Shown here: positions 23,246-33,410 of the stretch, in pieces | How the letters are laid out: every line of letters starts with the position of its first letter | How positions within the stretch are numbered: the first letter of the stretch is position 1 | DNA from: Xanthoparmelia taractica | Taxonomy: Eukaryota; Ascomycota; Lecanoromycetes; Lecanorales; Parmeliaceae | Length of the DNA stretch: 64,000 nucleotides | Reading direction: 5' to 3' | Assembly (NCBI GenBank): GCA_033085395.1 | Contig: JANQBS010000168.1 | Coordinates: forward strand, 1-64,000 | The notes under the pieces: generated by a model | What the model saw: only the letters and a program-made list of their open reading frames with translations | The model's database searches: none | What the model was told of the DNA's origin: nothing | Translations under genes and position numbers: made by a program

Positions 23246-25059
23246 GGTGGCGTGGGTCTAAACACACAGTTTCAGGAGGTCTGATATCGTTCGGTTGGTT
23301 GAGTGTGTCTCTTCCTAGCCCCGGGATTCCCAAGTATCTCGTTGAGGACTGCGCGGCGACTGTGACTCACGAATATTGTCAGTGAAATGCTGCCGAAGCA
23401 CCACCTCACTGTTCAAGGAAGATCACGTACTTGTAGGCTCGGAAGTTTGACTGGGCGTTGCTGCGTGCGAAGCTGGAAGAAAGATGATGCTATCGGCTTC
23501 GACTGTCAGCTCGTTGTCTACCGTTGGAAAGGAATCGATATCTAGACTCACATACCAACACGACCGTCGCTGTTAGATTGATAGGAGTGACTGGCATGAA
23601 AGAAGCCTGAAATCGCGCTATAATGCTGCCGGATCAAAGTTGGTCCGGGCCAGGGATACGAATCACTATTTGTTTAATTGAACCAGAAGTCCACAATACA
23701 AATTTGGATCTGCGCGAACCAAATGGGTTATATATGACCAGTAGCACCAAGAAATCAATACTTAACAAGTTACATGGTATACTATGTGGCTCTTGATCCT
23801 CGTGACCGACCATTTCGGGCACCGTCTGTAACGGTTGGACATTGCTCAACATGCACGCAATCTCAGAAGCAACAAGATCATACCTTAGAGGCTCCTATTC
23901 GAGACCACTGGGAGACACTGTATGCTTCTAACAGCAACAGCTCAAAGAAGTCGCAGCAATCTGCATCGACGGCGGTTTTTTTGTCTTCTGGCCTCTAAAG
24001 GGGTGCAAGTCGGCCACACAAAGCTCCGCATACCACGAGTCTCGCTGCCTCGAATAGACAATCATAGCGCGCCCATTACCTTTTCCCAAGCCATCGAGGG
24101 TTAGAGCGTTGGAGATAGAGAAGGAGCATCTCGAAAGGTTCTTTGGCTCGAGGAAGTAGACCCGCCACATCACAATGATGAAAGTGAGAGCAGTCACGTC
24201 CTGAATCGCGTGTTGGTACGGAGTTCTTCTGACGGTAGCAGAAGCCGTAGGGATGCGTGGCTACCATAGGATGCAGAGCAACAAAGAAGTAGTCTACCAA
24301 TCAGTATAACAATGCTCAACCTCGGATCGTCGCGGAGAGTGGCGCATTTCAATGGAAGGTAGACCATGCAACACGCTGGCAAGCCATCTTGAGTGCCATT
24401 CACTTAGCAAGTCTCTGGTGCAGAATCACAAGCAAAGGTGCAAGGCAATTCAACAGTACTAAGTCGCACTTCTTCCTCGATCCTCGATAGTATCGACGAT
24501 AGTGGCCGCATGCAGGGTGAAAATATCTTGAGGAGCAGCGCACAAGAGAAGGAACAAACACCACCGCATAGCCCTTATTTTCGTCCACGAGATCCTCGTC
24601 CCAGTCGCCACAAACATATATATATGGTTCCGCATCTTGTCTTTTGATAATCTCTACTCAATCTTTGGCAGGTACTTCAAAACCATGAAACAAGTATTCG
24701 CATACTGCCAGACTTGCATGTGTTGGACTCTTCGGTAAAGATTTGTAGGTTTGTATTTAAGTATAGTATGTCGGAGAGCGATCGAATGAGCTACACCAGG
24801 TGGTTTGTTTTGTCATGGCGTCACGAACCGATTCTTCTCAAGACATCTTGAAGACTTTCTTCGTTTGTGGACTGTTCTAGAGTCTCAGGTTGGTGAAATA
24901 GGGAGTCTCGTTTCCAAAGAGTTTGGCTATTTCCTGCCTGTAAGGCGTTTCGCTGTCTCTGAGTCTATGGGCTGAGATTTCCCCCGGAAGGAAGACTAAA
25001 GAAAACCCCACGTGTTTCCCAACGGCCCCGCGTGAGCTCCCTCACCAAGTCTACTGGAT
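23246..25059. other. intergenic, no gene recognised
   Basis: Only short frames without domains are present. A short (TA)n run occurs near 24617-24625. Nothing further is supported. Confidence 0.4.
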
Positions 25060-25323
25060 TCAAGCTGGAAGCATTATCGAAGTCAGAGTTTTCATGAAAT
25101 TGTCGCTGGTTCCGAGAATGGAGTGGTAACCGACTCCGACGTAGTGGATTTTGGGGTCAGCAGAGTTTGGGAGCATCGTCAGAAGAAGGACGAGGAGTTG
25201 ACCTTCGCCACAACTCTTCACCCCATCAATCCAGCTTAGGACTTTCTTGGGATGAAAATACTTGGAGTTTCTGATCGCTTGTTCAAACGAGTGCAGCGTA
25301 TCTTTCGGGCATGGCTTGACCAA
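25060..25323 (-). pseudogene. fragment of F-box/LRR family gene
   Basis: This 87-codon frame contains VLSWIDGVKSCGEGQLLVLL and LLTMLPN. That resembles the segment after the F-box in the two better copies in this window (WIREVELGNEDPILALIVMR; WISKMSAGDESPVIALLF). No F-box or C-terminal LRR part could be linked on either side, so it is most likely a relic of another paralogue. Confidence 0.45.
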
Positions 25324-26108
25324 GGACTTTCATGGCAAGCCATACGACACCAGAGTTGGTGCCCGCTCAGGCAAGCCTTGCACTCCTGCTGCTCCCAAAG
25401 CTATGGTGCCAAATGTTAACATGCAAATGCTTGACGTACAGAGCGTGAAATTCTAATGACGATGACAAGCTCGGGCAGTTGAATGATTTCCGGATAGCGT
25501 GTTCCTCGCGGTTCGCTTGCCAGAGTCGACAGTGAGTTATCTACCAAAGGGAGTCGTCTATTGAGTGGCTAGTGTTCCATGAGGATTCCCATACCATAAT
25601 CATATATCTACCAATATACCAGACTATAGCTCTTGGTGTGATCTGGTATAACCGTGTAAGTCCTTATGTGTTGGCCTAGCTCGACCGGAAGGCTGTTAAG
25701 GAAGGCATGAGTTTGTTCGGTGTTCGGTCAGGCCACATTTGTTCCAATCTATCAGTCCCAGAGTATCAGGAGATGCAACTGAAAGAGAGAGTCTGTGTTT
25801 CACTCTGGTTCGGTTTCACTGTACCCGAGCACATGAGTGACAGTAATGAATTTGAGCGTGTTTATACGACAATACAATATAATACGGTTTCCATGCCTAG
25901 CGCCGGGCCATCAGCTCCGTGTATTTATCCGACCGAAGATCTTCCGATATCCTCTCAGTGTCAGACTTTGTACTCCGTAGCACACTCATATATATTATTG
26001 TTGGTTCGGAGACATGAGTACTCTTTCATGCTCCAGAGACAAACACATCTTGCTGGCAATTACTGGGAAACCCTGTTCAAGCCCATTCCTAAGCACTCAC
26101 TATCCTCC
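25324..26108. other. 5' region of the iron alcohol dehydrogenase gene
   Basis: The frame of the downstream dehydrogenase stays open back to 25707 (134 extra codons). This part has no similarity to the enzyme family and is compositionally unlike it, so I treat it as promoter or 5' UTR. The rest shows nothing. Confidence 0.4.
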
Positions 26109-27239
26109 ATGACTGAGTCTAAACCTCTCACAGGTGTCTGGAAGCCAGCACACCTGGAGAGCCTATACTATGGCCCCTCCTCAGTTCGCGACAATCTAGT
26201 CTCCTGCCTACCCTCTTCTTCCTCCAAAGCGTTCATCATTACAGGCTCCTCGCTTGCGTCCAAGACAACCCTTGTCCAGCAAGTTGAGGAGCTCCTGAGC
26301 TCGAAGCACCATGCGGGCACCTTTCCAAATATCAAGCAGCATGCTCCGGTAGCACAGCTGGACGAGGCAACTAATGTGGTGCAGAAAGATTCATCGATCG
26401 ATACCATCATTAGCATAGGAGGTGGCAGTCCTATTGACTCTGCCAAAGCTATCTCCTACAGGACTCACCAGAAGGCAAATAAATACCTCTACCACATCGC
26501 CATACCTACAACGTTGAGTGCTGCCGAGTGTACGATTGGCGCAGGATATACAAGCGAGGATGGCAAAAAGACTGGCGTTGGAGCTCCAGAGCTGATCCCA
26601 AACATCATCATCTACGATTCCAAGTTCGCGCTGGAGACCCCGCAAAGGCTGTGGCTATCGACAGGTATACGGTCGCTGGACCATGCGGTAGAAATGCTAT
26701 ATCACCCAAAAGCTGTGGAAGCCCCTGCGAAAGCGTTGGCTCTCAGCGCAATTGATGGCCTTTTCACCTATCTACCCAAGTGCAAGGCGGAGCCAAAGAA
26801 TGAAGATTACATTACAAGGCTACAACTAGCATCGTTCAGCTCCCTGTTTCCCATAGGACTTGATATGGGAGGGGGTCTAGGCCTCAGTCATACGATAGGC
26901 TATGCTCTTGGATCGCCTTACAGCATACCCCACGGTATCACCTCTTGCATATCATTGGCTGGCGTTGTACGGCTGAAGGCTCAGAACGCAGAAGATGCAG
27001 CGCAAATTGCGAGAGCATTGCCTTTTATTGGACAGAGCAAGAGCGGAGATGATAAGAAGGATGCCCTTGAGGTGGCGGATGCCATCGAGAAGCTGGTTAA
27101 GGATTTGGGGCTGGAGAGTAGGCTCCGGGACTACAACGTGGGTAGTGATCAGGTATCTGTGGTGGCGAAGACAGCAACAAGGTCGGAGTCAGGGCCATTG
27201 TATGAGGGAGTGGCGAAGATCGTAGAGAGTAAGCTGTAG
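26109..27239 (+). CDS. iron-containing alcohol dehydrogenase / maleylacetate reductase-like
   Basis: An NAD(P)H-dependent iron-ADH family enzyme of 376 aa in one exon. The nucleotide-binding signature GGGSPIDSAKA lies at residues 104-114, followed by IPTTLSAAE. Metal ligands expected for the family are visible: D191 and H192 region (SLDHAVE), H261 (LGLSHTIGYALG) and H275 (IPHG). Fungal members of this type are annotated as maleylacetate reductases, which reduce maleylacetate to 3-oxoadipate at the end of hydroxyquinol and chloroaromatic ring cleavage. A short-chain alcohol or aldehyde substrate is the alternative. The start at 26109 (MTESKPLTGVW) is the usual family length; the open frame extends 134 codons upstream. 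It shares its strand with the regulator and P450 genes downstream. Confidence 0.9.
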   Translation: MTESKPLTGVWKPAHLESLYYGPSSVRDNLVSCLPSSSSKAFIITGSSLASKTTLVQQVEELLSSKHHAGTFPNIKQHAPVAQLDEATNVVQKDSSIDTIISIGGGSPIDSAKAISYRTHQKANKYLYHIAIPTTLSAAECTIGAGYTSEDGKKTGVGAPELIPNIIIYDSKFALETPQRLWLSTGIRSLDHAVEMLYHPKAVEAPAKALALSAIDGLFTYLPKCKAEPKNEDYITRLQLASFSSLFPIGLDMGGGLGLSHTIGYALGSPYSIPHGITSCISLAGVVRLKAQNAEDAAQIARALPFIGQSKSGDDKKDALEVADAIEKLVKDLGLESRLRDYNVGSDQVSVVAKTATRSESGPLYEGVAKIVESKL

Positions 27240-28047
27240 TCATAAGTTACCGCAAGACAACATGTAAATAGCTGGATTTTCATGGCGGCTTGCAGCTGAC
27301 TATGCCACTCTCGTCTCCGACAATAATGTGTACCTTGGTCGGACAGGTTCTCAGTCGAGCACTGACGCAAAACCGCCAGTTGTTGGGGGGAACAACAATT
27401 GCCAACATTGCCAACATATATGCTCTCGCGGATTTGTAGTTTTAATCTGGCAGTAATCCCAAACAGTGAAGGCGTTCAAGGCCGAGAAAGAGTGGACATA
27501 AATGGCCAGACACAATGTCGGAGGCGGTATCAAGTCTTTGTCTGAGAGTTGTCTTCACTTCCACGTAGCACCTATGGCATGAACCATCTGAAGCTGAAGC
27601 TGAAGCTGACAACCAATTCACAATGCTACGAGTCGACTCAGGCATGCTGGTCAAGGCGACGTCATGGATAGTCAGTGTCACCGTGTCCAATTGTCTGGGC
27701 ATGTGGCACAGCTTCAGGCCCCCACCGATATCCTCCTCTTCCTGGATCATGACACCTAGATACTTCTACTTCTACTCTGCTTGCCAACTCATCCATAATC
27801 TATACCTTATACGATATCTGAACTTCGCATTTGACCTTTGTTGGTAATATCACCACTCAATCGGGGAGGTCTCGCCATTCGATATTTGATCAGTATAGAA
27901 GAAACGAAGCAAGGCGGACCGACCCTTAGGACACCATTTCCTTTACGAGCCTACCCTAGAGTAAAGAGTTTCCAATTTCTCGCAAGGCTTTCTCAATATT
28001 GCCTACACTTCGCTTCGAGAGTGCGAGGTCAAGCGCGCCAATCCAAC
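27240..28047. other. intergenic, promoter region of the Zn2Cys6 gene
   Basis: No gene recognised. It includes three tandem GAAGCT hexamers at about 27590-27608. The last 200 bp presumably hold the promoter of the regulator. Confidence 0.4.
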
Positions 28048-29700
28048 ATGGGTGGCATTCCCGGTACTTCCAAAGGTTGCACCACTTGCAAAAGGCGCAA
28101 AATTCGCGTAAGCAATCCAACCCCAACTTTCTTCACGTCCCCAAGAGTCACCCCGCTGAAAAGAGAGTGCCCTAGTGCGATCTCAAAACCCCCCACTGCG
28201 CCCGTTGTACCAAAACCGGAAGGAAGTGCGAGGGGTATGTCAAAGACTGGCGACGAAGAACTACCGAGACGCTCGTCAAACAGACTGCCGATACACCTAT
28301 TACCTTCCAGCCCAGTGCCGCTAGTGCCTTTGATAATCAGATCGTATCCCTCTTCTGGGAGAGGTACATTCCCTCGACCAACGAGAGCACGTCTGATGGC
28401 TCACCCTGCGGCTGGCTTCAGCAAGTCATATACTCCGTCAGCTTGCCGGACACAGACGCCTTGCAGCTGTCGCTTAAGGCTTTGACCGCGACTAGGTTGG
28501 GTCGGATGAATAAGGATGATCGGCTAGCTCTGCAGGGGCAATCGTGCTATGTTCGTGCCCTGCAGCAGCTGCAAAAGGCTTTGAGGTCTGATCATGCTGT
28601 GGGACGAGATGAAACGTTCGCGGCGGGCTACGTCCTGGCGCTTCATGAGGTAACTGAGAGCTGACCTGACTAGCTGTGACCAAGTGCTGACATGGCAAGC
28701 TTTTTGAATGCGAGTCACTTGTGACACCCATGGAAGCATGGAGAAAGCACGTCACCGGTCTAGAGGCACTTGTGTCGTTGCGCGGCCCTCAAAAGCATCG
28801 CTCTCCCTTGGGCCGAGCACTCCTGGAGGAGTTCCGTGCTTCATTAGCAAGTCCCCTCAAACGCCGAGTTTCAGGTTCGAAAGCTGACAGCCTCATTAGA
28901 TGATAGAATGTTTACAAGATCGAAGAGCGTCTGTCCTAGCAACTGCGAAATGGCTAGCCCGAAAATGGGACGAAACATCGAATAGCTTCCACCCGTCGGT
29001 CTACGACAAGGGCCTCATCCTAGCCTCTCTTCTTGAGGAGATAGACAACGCGGATCTCTCATCTGCTAGCGGCTCAACGCAGTTCTACTTCCTTCAACGT
29101 TGCCTCGGCTTGGACACCGATCTCGACATTTGGTACGAAGAGTTCATCATTCGGACCCCATCATCATCGTACTGGCCGACACAAACGGAAACCTGTTCCG
29201 ATACCCACAGCGCAACCCCGGGGCCAAAAGGACCATCTCGGCTCTCTTTCACCAATTTATCCATCGCCGGCACGACAGTCACTTTCTGGGCTCTCAAGAT
29301 TTTCATCAGCAGCACGATAGAAATTGTGTGCTCCGCAATTCTCTCGTCTAACTCTCGTAGAGAAAATGTTGTATCCTTCAATACTGCCGGCGCCGAAGAG
29401 GTAATAGACAGCTCCGATCCGGCTTTGAGTCTCGAAGAACTTACCACTAAGGCGCAACGACTATCGAATCAATATAATTTTGCTCAACGTAAAACTTTCG
29501 CGACCCTCATTGTGCGATCGATGCCCTATTGTTTGAGTTTCAGCATGGGCTTGCTAGGGCCGCAGAGGATTTTCTTCGCGTTGCGCACAGCTCTGACTAT
29601 GCTGAAAAATAACCCGAGCCCAGAGCAGGCATGGGTCAAGTCCAATCATCAGAAGTTGGCTGCGAGGTACGTCGATCAATGCCGGACTATGGCAGTCTGA
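28048..29700 (+). CDS. Zn2Cys6 fungal transcription factor
   Basis: A nuclear, sequence-specific regulator. The binuclear cluster is complete across the first splice: C11, C14, C21, C28, C31 and C38 (CTTCKRRKIR, then CDLKTPHCARCTKTGRKCEG). Exons 28048-28107, 28176-28649 and 28700-onward are joined by introns 28108-28175 and 28650-28699. The third intron is uncertain; 28851-28918 keeps frame but has a weak donor. The rest (LFECESLVTPMEAW, GLEALVSLRGP, RRASVLATAKWL and a C-terminal NHQKLAARYVDQC) matches the regulatory region of fungal C6 factors of the short-linker type. The gene sits between the dehydrogenase and P450 genes and is a candidate pathway-specific regulator of them. If the third intron is wrong, the gene could be frameshifted. 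Confidence 0.85.
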
Positions 29701-30480
29701 GGCTTTGCCTCCAGCGACATTTCCTCCACTATGTGTTACTTCTTGTCTAACCCTTCCCAGTATCACCAAAGCCACGAATTCCTTTTGGCAACCTTCGATG
29801 AGCTTTCGACCGGTAGGCCGTTATATATAGATGGTCAACCCTCTCAGCCTGCGCTTCCGAACAGACGCGCCGCCGACGTTTATTTTTTACCGATCTACTG
29901 TGCCGAGCAGTATACTTAACATGCTTTCAGACCCTACAGAGCCTGTCTTGCACCAGCGTACCGAGCCATTGCGATCATTTTCGGACAAAAAAAAGGCGAT
30001 ACACCTGGCGAATATATGCTTGGATGGCTCTTTAGGGAAAATTGATACCCTAGGAGTTGAACTATACGTGTACATTATCATCGAATTTCACTCAAATATA
30101 GCTTCTACTTACAACCATATCATCCAAGCAGGGGGTGCGGCATGTGGGTCGGAGAGTATTAAAGCCCGCCAAGGTACTCACCTAATCGTGCCACGTACTT
30201 ATCTTCGGTATAGCTACGTATTTGGTACAAAATCACAGGAACTCATCAGATCTAAGCAACAGCTTATCTGATTAAGATTTATTTACCGTTTGCGGTATGT
30301 GCGATGTGAGATGTTGCTGACTGAGCGTCTGCTTTGCTGCACGACCTGCATCAGCAGGCTTAATTTAGACACTGCTCGGGATGATGTGAGACTATAAAGG
30401 TCGACGCTGTATAGCTTGTTTACGATTCTGAACCGTTTTTGATTTTTGATTTTTCTCCTTGCAAAAGAAGAAATGTTCAT
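29701..30480. other. intergenic between regulator and P450
   Basis: A 146-codon plus-strand frame (29831-30271) crosses this interval but has no domain or coding character. I read the interval as 3' UTR plus P450 promoter, including TATA-like and T-rich sequence just before 30481. Confidence 0.4.
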
Positions 30481-32383
30481 ATGGCCGCCACTTTGAATGT
30501 ACCAGTGCTAGGCGAAACGAGTCTTTTCCAGCTCGTGTCCACTGCGCTGGCTCTACTGGTCTTGTCTGTCTTTATCCGACAATGCTATTTCTCGGTCATT
30601 AGCGATATACCCGGTCCTCTCCTAGGTACCTTTGGGACGTGTTTTCAGCTCTGGGAGATTTGTAGAGGCCGTATCAACGAAAGAATCGCACAGCTCCACC
30701 AAAAACATGGTACAAGTCCTTTCATCAAGTCCCTTCTCCCTGCTAATGTCGTTAGGACCCTTTGTGCGGATCAGTTACAACGAAGTCAGCGTCAACCATC
30801 CGGAAGCTATACAGATCCTCGCGGCACCACTCTGGAAATCCGACTGGTACAAACTCTTCGCCGTACCCAACAGTAACTACAACAGCCTCATGTCGGAATG
30901 CGATCCGAAGAAACATGCAGCGATGCGCAGCAACCTCGCATCCGCCTATACGGGTTCAAGCGTGATAAAAAGCGAACCATTCATGGACAACACAATCCAG
31001 CTGCTGGAACAGCGTCTCGACGAGCTCAGCCAGCAGAAGGAACCATTTGAGTTCGGTCTCTGGTTACACTTTCTCACATGGGATATCAACGGCGAGATGA
31101 TGTTCTCCAAACGCTTCGGCTTCCTGGACCAAGGCAAGGACATTGGCAACTCCATCAGGAACAACTTCGGCTTAGCCCTCTACGTCACATTGACAGCGTA
31201 CGCGCAGTGGCTCCATGCCATCTTCCTTGGCAATCCCATCCTCCGCTGGCTCGATTTCCACCCAAAAGAGCACACCTTCAACACCACCCTTAAAGCCGTA
31301 GCTGCGCGCAAGGAAAATACCGAAGCCAGAGTTGACATGATGGAACAATGGATGGACCAGCAGGCGCGGCATCCGGATCGCATGACCGAGCATGGTGTGC
31401 TTTGCGCTGCCATCAGTAATCTAGGTGCTGGTGGCGAAACGGTGGGATCGGTCCTACAGGCATTCTTCTACTTTTTGCTCAAAGGAGATCCCGTTCATCT
31501 GCACCAGCTGCGAGACGAAATCGATAATGCTGAGGCGGCAGGATTATTGTCCTCGGTAGTCTCGAATGCCGAGGCGCTGAAGCTGCCCTACCTTCAAGCC
31601 TGCGTGAGCCCCTTCATTTACCCATCCGGAGACAGTGAATGGACAGCTAATACCTCCCAGATAAAAGAAACCCTCCGTCTCTACCCCGGCGTCCCCTGGA
31701 ACCTACCCCGCGTAGTCCCAAAAGAAGGTCTCACAGTCGCCGGCCATCATTTCGCCCACGGCGTAAGCCTCCCTTCCTCCCTCCCTACCTTCCTCCATCC
31801 CTCACGAAAGTCTCGCCACACCCTCCACTAACACACGCACAACAGACAATCCTAAGCGTCAACCCCTGGCTAATCCACCGCAACGAGTCCTGTTTCGGCA
31901 AAGACGCCACCACCTACAACCCCTCGCGCTGGCTCGGCGACCCGGCAGCCGTGAAGCAAATGGAGAAATATTGGATCCCTGTATGCCTCTTACCCCCTTA
32001 CTCTCTCTCCCCCTTCCCCCCCCCCTCTCATGTCCCGCTCAACCCCCCCTCTCTCTCCACTTACCTCCCAAACCTCATCAAACCCATGTGCCGCGGTCAA
32101 CCCTCCCAACTAACAAACTAATTCACTAACCAAAAAAATAAATCTCCAGTTCGGACTCGGCTACAACGCCTGTCCCGGCCGCAACGCGGCGCTGATCGAA
32201 CTGAATAAGGTTACAGCGACGCTTGTACGGGATTTCGAGCTCAGGCTTGCGGATCCGGGGGGTAAGGGGTGGCGGTATCATGAGTTGTTTGTGACGGCGC
32301 AGTGGGGGTGGGACGTTTTTGTTGGGAGGAGGAGGGGGAGGGGGATTGGGGGGGGGAAGAGGGAAGGGTTAGGGTTAAGGTGA
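30481..32383 (+). CDS. cytochrome P450 monooxygenase, class E
   Basis: An ER-anchored haem monooxygenase of 515 aa. Five exons close exactly: 30481-30709, 30756-31603, 31661-31762, 31846-31980, 32150-32383. Residues about 12-38 form an N-terminal membrane anchor followed by the proline hinge IPGPLLG. The I-helix oxygen-activation motif is GAGGET at 300-305, the K-helix ExxR is E362-R365 (KETLR), and the haem loop FGLGYNACPGR has its Cys ligand at about 446. The general pattern resembles pisatin demethylase (CYP57)-like and related detoxifying P450s; that subfamily call is inference. The last 15 or so residues are translated from a G-rich tract (RRRGRGIGGGKREG), unusual for a P450 tail. It runs tail to tail with the alcohol oxidase. 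Confidence 0.92.
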
Positions 32384-32883
32384 GGGAGTAAGGGGGGCGG
32401 GAGGGGAGGAAGGGAGGAAGGGAGGAAGGGAAGAAGGGAGGAAGAGGAGGGAGGATTAAACAGGTGGGATGTACATACCTCATAGATACTACTGACTGGC
32501 TACTGGCTGCTTTGGTACGTGGCTTATCCCTTCCATTCTCATCCTTATACGTACATAGACCCTTCAAACCTTGTACTCTTCCGATCTCGCAGTTTGAGTG
32601 TCTCAAACTCCAAGTTCATTTCCTCTTCCACTTTATCACCTCACATCCTGACCCGTTGAACTCTCCTTAACCACTTCCCTCACAACCCCTCACAACCCTT
32701 TCCCTTCCCCTTTCATTTCCTTGTTTATTATCAGCATTCCCGTTTCCTCTACTCTACCCTACCCTATTCTCCCTCTCATCCCACACTCCCTCCACCAACC
32801 ACAGTCGCTCCACACACTCGCGCCACTGCACTTGTCCCACGGTGGTAGGAAGGGGAGGAAAGGAGAGGGGAGAAGAGAAGAAA

Positions 32884-32963
32884 GAAAAGGAAGAAGAAAA
32901 GGAAGAAGAAAAGGAAGAAGAAAAGGAAGAAGAAAAGGAAGAAGAAAAGGAAGAAGAAAAGGA
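32884..32963. repeat. 12-bp tandem repeat GAAAAGGAAGAA, about 6.7 copies
   Basis: Perfect head-to-tail copies lie inside a longer purine tract (about 32850-32980). The period is divisible by three, so each strand stays open and gives repeating peptide artefacts (RRKG on plus, PFLL on minus). Confidence 0.92.
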
Positions 32964-33163
32964 GGGAAGAAAGAAAGGAATATAAATATCGATATAGATG
33001 TTTTGTTGAATAGATGGGTAGGTGGGTGGTTGAGCGAGATGGGGAGAGGGAGGGGAGACTGGGGGGGAAGAAGGGGGGCGGTTTCGATAATCATGTTATG
33101 ATGATGATGACATACGAAGTAAGCGAAGTAGGGTAGGGTAGGGTAGGATAGGGCTATGACGAT

Positions 33164-33166
<3 letters not shown>

Positions 33167-33199
<33 letters not shown>
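33167..33199. repeat. (CT)n microsatellite
   Basis: About 16 CT units lie beyond the 3' end of the alcohol oxidase gene. Confidence 0.95.
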
Positions 33200-33203
<4 letters not shown>

Positions 33204-33410
33204 CTGTGGCAATCTGCGTTTGTTTGACAATGGGTTGGTCAAGCGAGAGCGACGAGATGGAGCGCAGAGGCCTTTTTCGCCCTCTGTCGCCGGAGGAGTA
33301 CATGGCAGATCGCACAGGGGCCCTCCCTACACAGCGATTTAAGAAGTCCCAAACATTGCTTCCTCGAACCCATGCCCTCGCATCGCCAAGCCGTCAACTT
33401 CCCAAAAAAT

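Larger units (their letters stand above)
32384..33410. other. convergent 3' intergenic region with simple repeats
   Basis: This interval separates the 3' ends of the P450 and alcohol oxidase genes. It holds a purine tract (32384-32460), pyrimidine-rich DNA (32640-32780), a 12-bp GA repeat, TAGGG repeats (33128-33153) and a (CT)n tract. Open frames here are low-complexity artefacts. Confidence 0.6.

Noticed and set aside
29831..30271. 146-codon plus-strand frame between the regulator and P450
   Set aside because: No motif, no splice connection, and it overlaps the expected UTR and promoter.
32360..32383. Telomere end or telomere-capped breakpoint
   Set aside because: Only about two TTAGGG-like units, inside coding sequence; sequence continues normally on both sides.
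32721..33101. 126-codon frame encoding RRKG repeats
   Set aside because: The 12-bp repeat keeps all frames open; the rest of the frame has no coding character.
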